Positions 1-9,689 of a stretch of DNA of 64,000 nt are shown here, piece after piece. The translations under genes were made by a program, and so were the position numbers. The stretch's first letter is position 1. Every line of letters starts with the position of its first letter. The notes under the pieces are model-generated. The model saw only the letters and a list, made by a program, of their open reading frames with translations. It made no database searches and was not told the DNA's origin. Origin of the DNA: CAMDHY01 sp046156265 (GTDB lineage Bacteria; Pseudomonadota; Alphaproteobacteria; Rhizobiales; Segnochrobactraceae); contig NZ_JAWDIR010000011.1 of NCBI RefSeq assembly GCF_046156265.1, positions 248,001 to 312,000 of the forward strand, written 5' to 3'.

Positions 1-1
1 G

Positions 2-403
2 GCACTGGCGCTCGCCCCGGACGCGGTGCTGGTCGCCGAGCGCAGCGGCGTCGCCATCACCGATGCGGCGTCGTCGCTCTATGCTCTGGCCGAGCGGCTG
101 CGCGTCGACGAGATCGCCTACGGCGCGCGGGCGCTGCCGGTCAGCGACCACTTCGAGCGTCTCGCCATCGACCAAGCGGTCGACCGGGTGACGCTCGCCG
201 TGCGCGAGCTCGCTGGCGCCGCCTGTCGGCTCGGCTGCGGCGCGGCGTCGGTGGAGGCGTGGTTCGCCGCCAACCCGCAGGCGGCGCGCATCGAGCGGGC
301 GGTGGCCGAGATCAGCGCCGGCGGCCTCAGCGTCGCCAAGCTCGCGGTAGCGGCGAGCCTGCTCTCCGAGCTTGCGGCGAGCGGGGACCGCGCGGCCGCG
401 TGA
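2..403 (+). CDS. gdhB: NAD-specific glutamate dehydrogenase, C-terminal fragment
   Basis: This is the last 133 codons of a gene that begins before the window. The sequence matches the C-terminal helical region of the large (about 1600-residue) NAD-dependent glutamate dehydrogenase of alphaproteobacteria, with the recognisable stretch ALPVSDHFERLAIDQAVDR. The enzyme deaminates glutamate to 2-oxoglutarate in the cytoplasm. The catalytic domain is not in view, so activity cannot be judged. The stop codon overlaps the GTG start of gluQ by 4 bp, implying translational coupling. Identification rests on the tail alone. Confidence 0.75.
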   Translation, partial: ALALAPDAVLVAERSGVAITDAASSLYALAERLRVDEIAYGARALPVSDHFERLAIDQAVDRVTLAVRELAGAACRLGCGAASVEAWFAANPQAARIERAVAEISAGGLSVAKLAVAASLLSELAASGDRAAA

Positions 404-1281
404 GCCGCCCGGTCTTCCGCTTCGCGCCGAGCCCGAACGGTCGGCTGCACCTCGGCCACGCGCTGTCGGCCATCGTCAACTTCGAGCGGGCGCAGGCGGC
501 CGGCGGGCGCTTCCTGCTGCGGTTCGAGGACATCGACACCGAGCGCTGCCGGCCGGAATACGAGGCGGCGATCCGCGAGGATCTCGCCTGGCTCGGCATC
601 GCCTTCGAGGAGCCGGTGCGGCGGCAGTCGGAGCACTTCGACGCCTACCGTGCGGCCCTCGCCGACCTCGACGCGCGCGGCCTTGTGGTGCGTTCGTTCG
701 CCACCCGCCGCGAGATCGCCACGGCCGCCGCGGCGGCTGCGGCTGCGGGTGCGCCGTGGCCTCTCGATCCGGACGGCGTGCCGCTGTTCCCGGGCGACAC
801 GGCGCTACTGCCGGCAGACGAGATTGCCCGACGGGCGGCGGCGGGCGAGCCGGCGGCGACGCGGCTCGACATGGCGACGGCCATCGACGCTGCTGGCATG
901 CCGCTGACGTGGATGGAGACCGGGGAGGGGCCGGCGGGCGAGACGGGCACCGTTCTCGCCCGGCCGGAGACGTTCGGCGACGTCGTGCTCGCGCGCAAGG
1001 AGACGCCGACGAGCTATCACCTGTCGGTCGTCGTCGACGACGCGCTGCAGGGCGTCACCCATGTGGTGCGGGGCGCGGACCTGTTCGCGGCGACCGCCGT
1101 GCACCGGCTGCTGCAGACGCTGCTCGGTCTGCCGGAGCCGGTCTACCATCACCATCGGCTTGTGCTCGGGCCCGACGGGCACAAGCTCGCGAAGTCGAAC
1201 CGCGACACCAGCCTCGCGGAGTTGCGCGCCGGCGGCGCCACGCCGGCGAATATCCGCCGGATGGTCGGCCTGCCGGCCTGA
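400..1281 (+). CDS. gluQ: Glutamyl-Q tRNA(Asp) synthetase
   Basis: A truncated glutamyl-tRNA synthetase paralogue of 293 residues that, in this family, attaches glutamate to queuosine at position 34 of tRNA-Asp. The GTG start overlaps the upstream stop (GTGA); an earlier in-frame ATG would lie deep inside the upstream gene and was not chosen. The class I HIGH motif appears as HLGH (residues 17-20) after RFAPSPNG, and the KMSKS motif as KLAKS (262-266). There is no anticodon-binding domain, as expected. In E. coli the enzyme binds zinc through a Cys-x-Cys pair near residue 100; here those positions are Ser99 and Ala101 (RSFATRREI), so the zinc site looks lost. It converges with the next gene with no gap. 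Confidence 0.9.
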   Translation: MSRPVFRFAPSPNGRLHLGHALSAIVNFERAQAAGGRFLLRFEDIDTERCRPEYEAAIREDLAWLGIAFEEPVRRQSEHFDAYRAALADLDARGLVVRSFATRREIATAAAAAAAAGAPWPLDPDGVPLFPGDTALLPADEIARRAAAGEPAATRLDMATAIDAAGMPLTWMETGEGPAGETGTVLARPETFGDVVLARKETPTSYHLSVVVDDALQGVTHVVRGADLFAATAVHRLLQTLLGLPEPVYHHHRLVLGPDGHKLAKSNRDTSLAELRAGGATPANIRRMVGLPA

Positions 1282-2238
1282 TCAGCCGGTACCGACGACC
1301 CACATCCAGAATGTCGTCGTCACTACCGCGACGAGCGAGCCGATCGTCATGGTGTTCGAGGCGATGCCGTGGCCGGCGCCGTGGCGGGTTGCGAAGAGAT
1401 AGGGGTTCACGCCCGTCGGCGACGCCGCGCAGACGGTGGCGACCGCGATCCACAAGGGCGGCATGCCGGAGACGCGGGTGGCGAGGAAGAACACCACCGT
1501 CGGCAGCACCGCCACCTTCACCGCCGTCAGCATCAGCCCGGCGGTGAAGTTCTCCCGGATGCCGTAGCGCTTCAGCCCGAGGCCGAGGGTGAACAGCGCG
1601 CACGGCACGCCGGTGTTGGCGATCTGGTCGATGACGGTGCCTGGGATCCCCGTCAGCGGCAGGCCGGTGAACTTGATGGCCAGCCCGCCGTAGATGCCGA
1701 TGATCAACGGGTTCTTCAGCATGTGCTTGAGGGTGGAGAGGATCAGGCGCCGCCAGTCGGTGGCGCCGCCGCGCTCGGCTGCCTCGATGCCCTCGAAGCG
1801 GGCCGCCGTGACGATCGCCATCACCGGCAGGTGCACGGCGATGATGAGGAGGAGCGGCACCGCCCCCTCGTCGCCATAGACGGTGAAGGTGATCGGGATG
1901 CCGAGCAGCACGAGGTTGGAGAACGAGGCCGACAGGCCGCCGATGACGCCCGAGCGCGCGTCGCGGCCGAACAGCTTGCGGACGATGAACTCGCCGGCGA
2001 GCCAGGCGGTGATGACGCCGGCGAAATAGGTAAGCCACAGCGGCCACGGCGAGACGTCCGGAAACTCGACCTTGGCGAGGGTGCGCACCAGCAAGAGCGG
2101 CAGCGCGATGGTGAAGACGTAGCTGCCGAGCGCGTCGCCGACCGGCTCGGCGAGAATGTTGAAGCGGCCGGCCGCCCAGCCGGCGAGGATAATGCCGAAG
2201 GACGGCAGCACCAGGAACAGGATGTCGGCGGGGCTCAT
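1282..2238 (-). CDS. AEC family (auxin efflux carrier-like) transporter
   Basis: A 318-residue integral inner-membrane protein of the auxin efflux carrier family. Hydrophobic segments cover nearly the whole chain, with the family-typical Asn/Pro pattern SFSNLVLLGIPI in the first half and AASPTGVNPYLFA in the second. Bacterial members export or take up organic acids such as malate, but substrate cannot be told from sequence. The ATG overlaps the stop of the upstream metallopeptidase by 4 bp, which fixes the start and indicates a two-gene operon. The open frame continues upstream in a frame shadowing the peptidase; that part is not real. Confidence 0.88.
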   Translation of the reverse strand: MSPADILFLVLPSFGIILAGWAAGRFNILAEPVGDALGSYVFTIALPLLLVRTLAKVEFPDVSPWPLWLTYFAGVITAWLAGEFIVRKLFGRDARSGVIGGLSASFSNLVLLGIPITFTVYGDEGAVPLLLIIAVHLPVMAIVTAARFEGIEAAERGGATDWRRLILSTLKHMLKNPLIIGIYGGLAIKFTGLPLTGIPGTVIDQIANTGVPCALFTLGLGLKRYGIRENFTAGLMLTAVKVAVLPTVVFFLATRVSGMPPLWIAVATVCAASPTGVNPYLFATRHGAGHGIASNTMTIGSLVAVVTTTFWMWVVGTG

Positions 2239-3032
2239 CGCTCCGGCAGTGCCGGCACGGGCTCGTCCGGGTCCGCCCCGATGGCGTGCAGGCGGGCGCC
2301 CTCGCGCTTCAGCCACGCCCGCGCTGCCCGGTGCGCCGGGAACAGGCGGTCGACGACGCGCCAGTAAGCGGGCGAATGGTTCATCTCGACGAGGTGCGCG
2401 ACCTCGTGGGCGGCGAGATAGTCGAGCACGGCCGGCGGCGCCATGACGAGGCGCCAGGAGAACGACAGCGCGCCGTCGGCGGAGCACGAGCCCCAGCGGC
2501 TGACGGTGTCGCGGACGCGGATCGAGGTGGGCCGCGTGCCGAGCGCATCGGCGTGGCGGCGGACGGCGGCCTTGAGGTCCTCGGTCGCCTCGGCGCGCAG
2601 GAAGTCGCGGACGCGGCGACCGGTGTGCTCGGTCGCGCCACCGACGACGAGCGCCGGCGTGCCGTCGTGGAGCGCAATGCGCGTGCGGCCGCGTTGTGCG
2701 CCGTCGCGGACGATCAGATGGTCGACCCCGCGCACGGGCACGACGGCGCCTTCGCGGAAGGGCACCGGTTGCGGGCGGTCGGCGAGGCGGTCGGCGAGCC
2801 AGCCGCGGTGGGCGGAAAGGAAGGCGTCCACCGCCTCGCGGCGGGTGCGGGCGGGCACGGTCAGCACCGGCGGCTCGCTCGCCACCGGGATGCGCAGCGT
2901 CAGCCGGCGGGCCCGGCGATCGCGCTTCAGCCGCACCGCCGCGACGCGCTCGCCGATGTCGAGCCACAGCGTCTCGGTCTCGGGCGGCGCCGGCACGGGC
3001 CGGCCGCGGGGCAGGGTGAAGAAGGCGGTCAT
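2235..3032 (-). CDS. M48 / YgjP-type metal-dependent hydrolase (DUF45)
   Basis: A 265-residue soluble protein of the YgjP/SprT-like zinc metallopeptidase family. The zinc motif HEVAHLVEMNHSPAYW sits near residues 205-220, giving HExxH plus a downstream His, and is preceded by the family signature RWGSCSADGALSFSWRL. An N-terminal region rich in Arg and Pro (RLKRDRRARRLTLRI) matches the usual beta-rich start of the family. Physiological substrates are not established. It is translationally coupled to the AEC transporter downstream, a pairing without obvious functional logic. Confidence 0.88.
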   Translation of the reverse strand: MTAFFTLPRGRPVPAPPETETLWLDIGERVAAVRLKRDRRARRLTLRIPVASEPPVLTVPARTRREAVDAFLSAHRGWLADRLADRPQPVPFREGAVVPVRGVDHLIVRDGAQRGRTRIALHDGTPALVVGGATEHTGRRVRDFLRAEATEDLKAAVRRHADALGTRPTSIRVRDTVSRWGSCSADGALSFSWRLVMAPPAVLDYLAAHEVAHLVEMNHSPAYWRVVDRLFPAHRAARAWLKREGARLHAIGADPDEPVPALPER

Positions 3033-3135
3033 CCGGGGCGGGGTTCTCGGCTTCGGGCGGAGTGCGGGACGAATCAGCAGCTTGCGCCGATTGTGCCCGC
3101 CCGCGCCCGTCGCCGCGAGCCGTTCCCGCCGCCGG

Positions 3136-3456
3136 TCAGAACCCGACGGCGAGGAAGGTGTTGATAGCCGGCAGTGTCAGCAGGCCGGTGACGGCGAGCC
3201 AGATCCACATCGAGACCGGCGTGCTGGTCCTGGCGCCCGTGACCCGCTCATAGAGGGCGGCGGGTATGCCGGCGACCATGATCGTCAGCGTCGACAGCAC
3301 CAGCGAGGACATGAAGAACAGGATCGGCGGGCTCGGCGAGAAGAAGCCGGGGGCAAGCACGATCATCGCCGCCACCACCTGCGGCAAGAGCGGCGAGAAC
3401 AGGCCGTTCAGCGCGCCGAAGGCGGCGATCGGGATGGCGTAGGGCTGCAGGTTCAT
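3136..3456 (-). CDS. Small membrane protein, unknown function
   Basis: A 106-residue protein with three or four hydrophobic stretches (AFGALNGLFSPLLPQVVAAM, ILFFMSSLVLSTLTIMVAGI, MWIWLAVTGLLTLPAIN). The start is the ATG preceded at good spacing by GGAGGGAG; an upstream extension in the same frame belongs to the neighbouring YggT gene in another frame. It follows the YggT-like gene by 17 bp, so both are probably co-transcribed. I do not recognise the family. The predicted location is the inner membrane. Confidence 0.65.
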   Translation of the reverse strand: MNLQPYAIPIAAFGALNGLFSPLLPQVVAAMIVLAPGFFSPSPPILFFMSSLVLSTLTIMVAGIPAALYERVTGARTSTPVSMWIWLAVTGLLTLPAINTFLAVGF

Positions 3457-3473
3457 GGTGCTCCCTCCGGCCG

Positions 3474-3773
3474 TCACGTCGGCGACGCCATCGTGCCGAG
3501 CAGCATCGCGAGAAGCGCGAAGCGCAGCACCAGCAGCCAGAGGGTGGCGAACACCAGCACGAGCAGGAACGGCACGGCGTGTGGCGTGATCGGCCGCACC
3601 ACGGCCAGCACCGGGTCGGTCAGGCGCACGAAGGCGCGGAAGATGTAGTTGCGCGACTCCGGCGGGAAGAAGAACGACAGGAGCAGGCGCCCGAGCATCG
3701 AGTACATCAGGGCGGCCAGGAGATAGTTGGGGACGTGGAAGTACCACAGGTCCCAGAAGCCGGCGTCCGTCAC
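3474..3773 (-). CDS. YggT family membrane protein
   Basis: About 99 residues from the GTG chosen here, which has GAGGA roughly 12 bp upstream; an alternative GTG 48 bp earlier (at 3821) gives 115 residues. The hallmark YggT pattern is visible: a first hydrophobic segment ending LGRLLLSFFFPPESRNYIFRAF, then LTDPVLAVVRPITPH, then a second hydrophobic segment. YggT proteins are small inner-membrane proteins linked in some species to division or osmotic stress, without a defined biochemical role. The residues LTDPVL and the following Arg-Pro turn are the most diagnostic. Confidence 0.75.
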   Translation of the reverse strand: MTDAGFWDLWYFHVPNYLLAALMYSMLGRLLLSFFFPPESRNYIFRAFVRLTDPVLAVVRPITPHAVPFLLVLVFATLWLLVLRFALLAMLLGTMASPT

Positions 3774-3852
3774 GTGGGTCGTGTCCTCGTCGGCGGGGGC
3801 AGGTCGGTCCGCTTGAAGCACGCGGACGCGGCGGCGGCAATGCCGGCGGTGG

Positions 3853-3882
3853 AAAAGTGGCGGGGCCCGTGAGGGCCCCGCC
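3853..3882 (-). terminator. Rho-independent terminator of the symporter operon
   Basis: A perfect 10-bp stem (GGCGGGGCCC / GGGCCCCGCC) with a 4-base loop lies about 30 bp beyond the symporter stop. Read on the minus strand it is followed by ACTTTTCC, a short T-tract. Confidence 0.7.
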
Positions 3883-3912
3883 GGTCGTCGGTTATCTGTC
3901 GGAAGGCAGCCG

Positions 3913-5868
3913 TCAGGCCGTCTTCTCCTGCATCACCGTCGGGCCGCGCGGGCGGCGGACGTCGTCGATGAAGGCCTGCATCTCCTTCGACGGCGCCGGC
4001 GTCAGCAGGCTGACGACGATCATCACCAGGAAGCCGACCGGCAGGCCGAACAGCGCCGAGGAGATGTTGTTGACGCCGAACCAGCCGATCTTCGAGTGCA
4101 GGGCCGCGAAGGCGGTCTCCGGGTTGGCGAGGGCCGCCGCGACGTCGACCACCGGGGCGCCGGTGAGCGCGTTGGTGAGCGACGTCATGCCGAGCACCTC
4201 GACACCGAACACCGGGTAGTAGCGGGTCACCAGCAGGTAGAGCAGCGTGATGCCGAAGCCTGCGATGATGCCGGCGACGGCACCGGCCGACGTCGTCCGC
4301 TTCCACCAGACACCCAGCACCAGCGCCGGGAAGTTGCCAGCGGCAGCGAGCGAGAACGCCCACGACACCATCGCCAGAATGTCCGCCGGACGGGTCGAGG
4401 CGACCCAGGCGGCAGCGATGGCGACGATCACCAGCAGGATGCGGGCGATCAGCAGCCGCCGGTGCGTCGGCGCGTTCTGGTCGATCATCTTGTAGTAGAT
4501 GTCGTGCGACAGCGCGTTGGCGATGGCGAGCAGCAGACCGTCGGCGGTCGACAGCGCCGCCGCGAGGCCACCGGCGGCGACGAGGCCGGCGATGACATAG
4601 GGCAGGCCGGCGATTTCCGGTGTGGCGATGACGATCGTGTCGGCGTTGATGGCGAGATCGGAAAGCCGCAGCACGCCGCCGTGGCCCTCGAGCGCACCGC
4701 AGGCCGCGGTGATCGCTTCGACCGTCGAGGCGTCGACGCCGCAGACCTTCACCAGGCCGATCTTGCCGTAGGTGTAGATCCACTGCGGCAGCGTCTCGAG
4801 GCCCGCCCCGATGACGTTCTGGTAGACCTCCAGCTTCGCGAACGCCGCGTAGGCCGGCGCCGTGAAGTAGAGCAGGAAGATGAACAGCAGCGACCAGGCG
4901 ACCGACTTGCGGGCGGCGCGGACGCTGGGCGTCGTGAAGTAGCGCATCAGGATGTGCGGCAGCGAGGCGGTGCCGACCATCAGGCAGAAGATCAGGCCGA
5001 AGAAGTTCAGCGGCGTGTAGTTGGTGAACGGCTCGACGTGAGCCTTCAGGCCAGCGACGGTCGCAAGGCCGTTCTGCAGCATCTGCTGCTCGAGCCCGTT
5101 GATCTCCTGCAGGGCCTGGCCGTAGGTGAACTGCGGGATCGGCAGGCCGTAGCGCTGCGCCGACAGCCACACCACCGGGATCAGGTAGGCGATGATCAGC
5201 ACGATGTACTGCGCCACCTGCGTCCACGTCACGGCACGCATGCCGCCGAGCATCGAGCAGAGCAGGATGCCGAGCAGGCCGACGAACACGGCGATCTCGA
5301 AGGAGATGCCGAGGAAGCGCGAGGCGATGATGCCGGTCGCGTAGATCTGCGCCACCACGTAGGTGAAGGAGCAGCAGAACAGCACGATGATGCCGAGGAA
5401 GCGGGCAAAGTTGCCGCCGAACCGCGCCGACAGGAAGTCGGGGACGGTGTAGGCGCCGAACTTGCGCAGATAGGGTGCGACGAGGGTCGCCACCAGCACG
5501 TAACCGCCGGTCCAGCCGAGCACGAAGGCGAGGCCGTCATAGCCGAGCAAATAGAGCGTGCCGGCCATGCCGACGAACGAAGCGCCGGACATCCAGTCGG
5601 CCGCCGTCGCCATGCCGTTGTAGAGGGCGGGAACGCGGCGCCCGGCGACGTAGTATTCCGACACCTGCATGGTGCGCGAAAGCACGCCGATGCCGGCATA
5701 GACCGCCAGCGTGAAGAAGACGAACAGGTATCCGATGATCTGATTCGGCAGCCCGAACTGTTCGAGGACCGCGAGCAGAATGACGAAGGCGGCAAAGCCG
5801 CCGGTGTAAAGGCCGTAGACTTTGCCGAGGTTGTCGACGAAGTCGCCGCTGCCGGATTGCGTAGCCAT
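3913..5868 (-). CDS. Sodium:solute symporter family protein (ActP/VC_2705-like)
   Basis: A 651-residue SSS-family transporter with about 13 predicted membrane segments. The ATG chosen has GAGGGGAGA upstream; an in-frame ATG 48 bp earlier overlaps the preceding gene. Family features include the N-terminal EYYVAGRRVPALYNGMATAADWMSGASF and the internal GLAAALSTADGLLLAIANALSHD, which contains the conserved sodium-site serine/threonine region. Such proteins import acetate or related monocarboxylates with sodium. The large insert between segments (about residues 400-440) and the acidic C-terminal tail resemble the VC_2705 subfamily. It lies 19 bp after the DUF4212 gene, its usual partner. Confidence 0.9.
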   Translation of the reverse strand: MATQSGSGDFVDNLGKVYGLYTGGFAAFVILLAVLEQFGLPNQIIGYLFVFFTLAVYAGIGVLSRTMQVSEYYVAGRRVPALYNGMATAADWMSGASFVGMAGTLYLLGYDGLAFVLGWTGGYVLVATLVAPYLRKFGAYTVPDFLSARFGGNFARFLGIIVLFCCSFTYVVAQIYATGIIASRFLGISFEIAVFVGLLGILLCSMLGGMRAVTWTQVAQYIVLIIAYLIPVVWLSAQRYGLPIPQFTYGQALQEINGLEQQMLQNGLATVAGLKAHVEPFTNYTPLNFFGLIFCLMVGTASLPHILMRYFTTPSVRAARKSVAWSLLFIFLLYFTAPAYAAFAKLEVYQNVIGAGLETLPQWIYTYGKIGLVKVCGVDASTVEAITAACGALEGHGGVLRLSDLAINADTIVIATPEIAGLPYVIAGLVAAGGLAAALSTADGLLLAIANALSHDIYYKMIDQNAPTHRRLLIARILLVIVAIAAAWVASTRPADILAMVSWAFSLAAAGNFPALVLGVWWKRTTSAGAVAGIIAGFGITLLYLLVTRYYPVFGVEVLGMTSLTNALTGAPVVDVAAALANPETAFAALHSKIGWFGVNNISSALFGLPVGFLVMIVVSLLTPAPSKEMQAFIDDVRRPRGPTVMQEKTA

Positions 5869-5887
5869 GCGGATGTTCTCCCCTCGC

Positions 5888-6145
5888 TCAGTCGTCTTCG
5901 GCGACGCCGAACTCACGATCGATCGAATCCTGACGTGCCGAGAACCAGAAGATCAGCACGACGAAAACGATCAGCGAGCCCTGCGCTGCCATGTAGAAGC
6001 CGAGCGGGAAGCCGGCGATGACGATTTCGTTCAGCGGCTTGACGAAAGCGTGGATGACGAAACCGAAGATGAACCAGATCACCAGGCTGGTGATCATCAA
6101 GCCCTTGGTCTTCGACCACCAGGCTACATCGTTGCTGCTTGACAT
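5888..6145 (-). CDS. DUF4212 protein, small subunit of the symporter
   Basis: An 85-residue protein with two hydrophobic segments (LMITSLVIWFIFGFVIHAF and FYMAAQGSLIVFVVLIFWFS) and the short charged tail ARQDSIDREFGV. This is the standard architecture of DUF4212, annotated as the sodium/substrate symporter small subunit and almost always found directly upstream of an SSS-type transporter, as here. The last residues FWFSARQDSIDREF are strongly conserved in the family. Confidence 0.9.
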   Translation of the reverse strand: MSSSNDVAWWSKTKGLMITSLVIWFIFGFVIHAFVKPLNEIVIAGFPLGFYMAAQGSLIVFVVLIFWFSARQDSIDREFGVAEDD

Positions 6146-6222
6146 CTGCAGTCACCCCCTTGCGCTCGGGCGCGCCAATGCAACCTGCCAAGAGCAGGTG
6201 ACGGCCGCTTCCTCCGGGACCG

Positions 6223-6243
6223 GGATCCCCAGAGCGGGGATCC
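6223..6243. other. Inverted repeat in the leader of the symporter operon
   Basis: GGATCCCC and GGGGATCC are perfect complements separated by 5 bases, about 80-100 bp upstream of the DUF4212 start. No T-tract follows in either direction. It could be a leader hairpin or a protein site; function unknown. Confidence 0.4.
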
Positions 6244-6342
6244 TCATTGTTGATTCGCGCGCACACGTCGTCACGCTGCTGTGAAAGCTAGCATCGCTCG
6301 GACGAGGGGTCGTCCTAGACTTTGGACGGACGGACCGAGGAC

Positions 6343-6357
6343 TGTTGCACTGCAACA
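6343..6357. promoter_or_regulatory. Candidate operator, TGTTGCA-C-TGCAACA
   Basis: A perfect 15-bp palindrome with 7-bp arms lies about 200 bp upstream of the DUF4212/symporter operon and about 75 bp beyond the stop of the gene at 6433. TTGC...GCAA palindromes are used by several alphaproteobacterial regulators of short-chain carboxylate metabolism. Assignment to any regulator is inference. Confidence 0.4.
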
Positions 6358-6386
6358 AGTAGAAGCGCGGGGGGCGGGCGCCGGTT

Positions 6387-6418
6387 CGTCGGGCGCCGCG
6401 CCGCGGCGGCGCCCGACG
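6387..6418 (-). terminator. Strong hairpin downstream of the secreted protein gene
   Basis: A 13-bp GC stem (CGTCGGGCGCCGC with its complement) and a 5-base loop begin 15 bp after the stop of the gene at 6433. There is no clear T-tract, so termination may be inefficient or Rho-assisted. Confidence 0.45.
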
Positions 6419-6432
6419 CAGGGGGCTCCGGC

Positions 6433-6789
6433 CTACTGTGCCGCCCAGGTCTCCTGGCCGATCTGGGTGCCGCCGCCATAGGTCCAGACGCCGTCCCACT
6501 GCTCGCCGTCCCGGATGAACAGCGCGACGCCGAAGTTGTCGCCGGACTTGTAGCCGACCGACAGGAAGTCGTCGTCGCCGACGGCCGTGCCGATGGCCTG
6601 GTTGTTGCCGATCGACCACTTTAGGGAGAAGACGTTCTCGCCGACCTGCTCCACCGTCACCGTGCCGGAATAGCCGCCCTGGCCGCCCGGATTGGTGCCG
6701 ATGACGTTGTAGGTGCCTTCGGCGCCGGCGAGGGCCGCCGTCGAGAACGCGAGGGTGGCGGTGAAGGCGAGCGAGGCGATGAGGCGCAT
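6433..6789 (-). CDS. Small secreted protein, unknown function
   Basis: A 118-residue protein with a clear Sec signal peptide (MRLIASLAFTATLAFSTAALA, cleavage after ALA) and a mature domain of about 97 residues rich in Gly, Thr, Val and aromatics (EGTYNVIGTNPGGQGGYSGT, then SLKWSIGNN and a C-terminal GTQIGQETWAAQ). The alternating pattern suggests a small beta-sheet or beta-barrel fold. Similar short secreted proteins occur in rhizobia, but I know of no assigned function. It is monocistronic, between a terminator-like hairpin and a 360-bp gap. Confidence 0.7.
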   Translation of the reverse strand: MRLIASLAFTATLAFSTAALAGAEGTYNVIGTNPGGQGGYSGTVTVEQVGENVFSLKWSIGNNQAIGTAVGDDDFLSVGYKSGDNFGVALFIRDGEQWDGVWTYGGGTQIGQETWAAQ

Positions 6790-7149
6790 GGTGGTTTACT
6801 CCGGATGTTCCCGCGTTGGCGTGTCGGCCCGGCGCAAGCGGGATCTGCGTCCGGTCGAACTTCTGTGATGGCGGTGAGACGGGGGAACCCGCGCAAAAGG
6901 TCGGCGCCCCGTTAGGGGCTGCCTCGCTACCGTCTTCCGTCTGACTGGCTGGTCCCGTCCCCTCGCGCCCCGCCCAGGGGGCGGCGGCGGCGTCGGTTCC
7001 GATCTCAAGCGGCGCGTCGCGCCGCGCATCCCCCCGCATGCCTTGGCGTTCGCCCCGATCCTACAGCGAATCTGGGACGGGCAACGCTAAAGAGTGTGGC
7101 GATCACGCGGACGGGATTTGGCTCTGCCTCGAGCGGCGGTGGCGGCCCG
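6790..7149. other. Intergenic gap, upstream region of the secreted protein gene
   Basis: 360 bp with no convincing reading frame. It must hold the promoter of the minus-strand secreted protein gene and the 3' end of the toxin gene transcript. I see no repeat or RNA structure I could defend. Confidence 0.5.
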
Positions 7150-7539
7150 TCAAGCGAGGATGATGGCGTCGCTGTAGCGGGCGACGGTCCGGTCGCTGGT
7201 GACGAGGCGCATCGGCTCGGTCATCGCCTGGGCGACGATGATGCGGTCGAACGGGTCGCCGTGCAGAGGCGGCAGGTGCTCGACCGCGGCAGCGTGGTCG
7301 GCGGTGACGGGCAGAAGCAGGAAGCCCGAGCCGAGGGCGAGGTCGCGCGCCTCGGCCGCCGTCACGGGCATCAGGCTTTCACCATAACGGGCCCGCTTGA
7401 TCGCGATCTCCCAGATGCTCGCCACGCTGACCGCGACCGTGTTTCCCGGGTCTAAAATCAGCTCTCGAGCCACCTTGGGCAAGCGCTGGGAGTTGGCGAG
7501 GGACCAAAGCAAGAGATGAGTGTCGATCAGAAGGTTCAC
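7150..7539 (-). CDS. PIN-domain toxin (VapC family)
   Basis: A 129-residue PIN-domain ribonuclease, the toxin of a type II toxin-antitoxin module. The N-terminal LLIDTHLLLWSL supplies Asp6; further acidic residues are Glu44 in SIWEIAIK, Asp95/Asp98 in HGDPFDRIIVAQA and Asp116 in LVTSDRTVARY, so the metal-binding quartet is intact. The DTHxLLW opening is typical of the subgroup paired with Phd/YefM antitoxins. The GTG start overlaps the antitoxin stop (GTGA), the standard coupled arrangement. Confidence 0.88.
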   Translation of the reverse strand: MNLLIDTHLLLWSLANSQRLPKVARELILDPGNTVAVSVASIWEIAIKRARYGESLMPVTAAEARDLALGSGFLLLPVTADHAAAVEHLPPLHGDPFDRIIVAQAMTEPMRLVTSDRTVARYSDAIILA

Positions 7540-7787
7540 GGCTTCTCGCCGTGGAAAAGCTCGGCAATCTCGTCGTTGTAGGCGTCGATATCGTCGGGAA
7601 CGACGAACTTGCCCTCGGCGATGCCGATACGCTTGCTGACGTCGACCGGAGGCGGCGTGAGCGGCACAAGCTTCGCCGCAGGCCTGCCGTTGCGGGCGAT
7701 TATGATCTCGCGCTCGGCACCGCTCTCGATCGCCTCGACGAGGCGCGACAGCTGCGTCTTGGCGGCGAGCATGTTGACGGTGGTCAT
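7536..7787 (-). CDS. Phd/YefM-family antitoxin
   Basis: An 83-residue antitoxin. The N-terminal MTTVNMLAAKTQLSRLVEAI and the following EIIIARNGRPAAKLVPL are the classic Phd/YefM DNA-binding fold, with an acidic C-terminus (DDIDAYNDEIAELF) that would wrap the toxin. The chosen ATG has GGAGGTCAGG immediately upstream. The pair is expected to autorepress from a site in the region just upstream. It is transcribed in the same direction as groESL, ends 70 bp before the groESL terminator region, and is likely a separate unit. Confidence 0.87.
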   Translation of the reverse strand: MTTVNMLAAKTQLSRLVEAIESGAEREIIIARNGRPAAKLVPLTPPPVDVSKRIGIAEGKFVVPDDIDAYNDEIAELFHGEKP

Positions 7788-7858
7788 CCTGACCTCCTTG
7801 GCTAATCCTGACCAAGATAGGGGTACGGCTGCCCGCACGCAATCGACGAAACGCAGAA

Positions 7859-7880
7859 GGGGCGGCCTCGCGGCCGCCCC
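7859..7880 (-). terminator. Rho-independent terminator of groESL
   Basis: A 9-bp stem (GGGGCGGCC / GGCCGCCCC) with loop TCGC. On the minus strand it is followed by TTCTGCGTTT. It lies after both the groEL stop and the duplicated tail segment, so that segment is inside the groESL transcript. Confidence 0.72.
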
Positions 7881-7907
7881 TCCCGGTCTTCATTCGCACT
7901 GAAGCGG

Positions 7908-7992
7908 ATGGACTTCCTCAGAAGTCCATGCCGCCACCGAAGCCGGGCTTGCCCGGCTTCGGCCCTGGTTCAACTCGGGCGAATGGACTTCC

Positions 7993-8004
<12 letters not shown>
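7908..8004 (-). repeat. Direct repeat of the groEL tail, in frame after the stop
   Basis: Two identical 22-base copies at 7908-7929 and 7983-8004 lie exactly 75 bp apart. Each is itself a 9-bp-stem hairpin containing the stop codon. Read on from the groEL TGA, 24 sense codons follow before a second TGA, ending PGKPGFGGGMDF, like a GroEL C-terminal tail. Between the copies is a 12-bp perfect hairpin (7937-7962). This looks like a tail duplication, a relic of a second groEL, or a readthrough extension. Confidence 0.6.
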
Positions 8005-9627
<1,623 letters not shown>

Positions 9628-9689
9628 GGATGCGGTCCTTTATGTCTGGGATGTCAGCAGATTGGGGAAAGGCGACCGGGGACGTCGGC

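Noticed and set aside
7937..7962. 12-bp perfect hairpin between groEL and its duplicated tail, as a terminator
   Set aside because: It has no T-tract on either side and lies within the in-frame extension; the better terminator is at 7859-7880.
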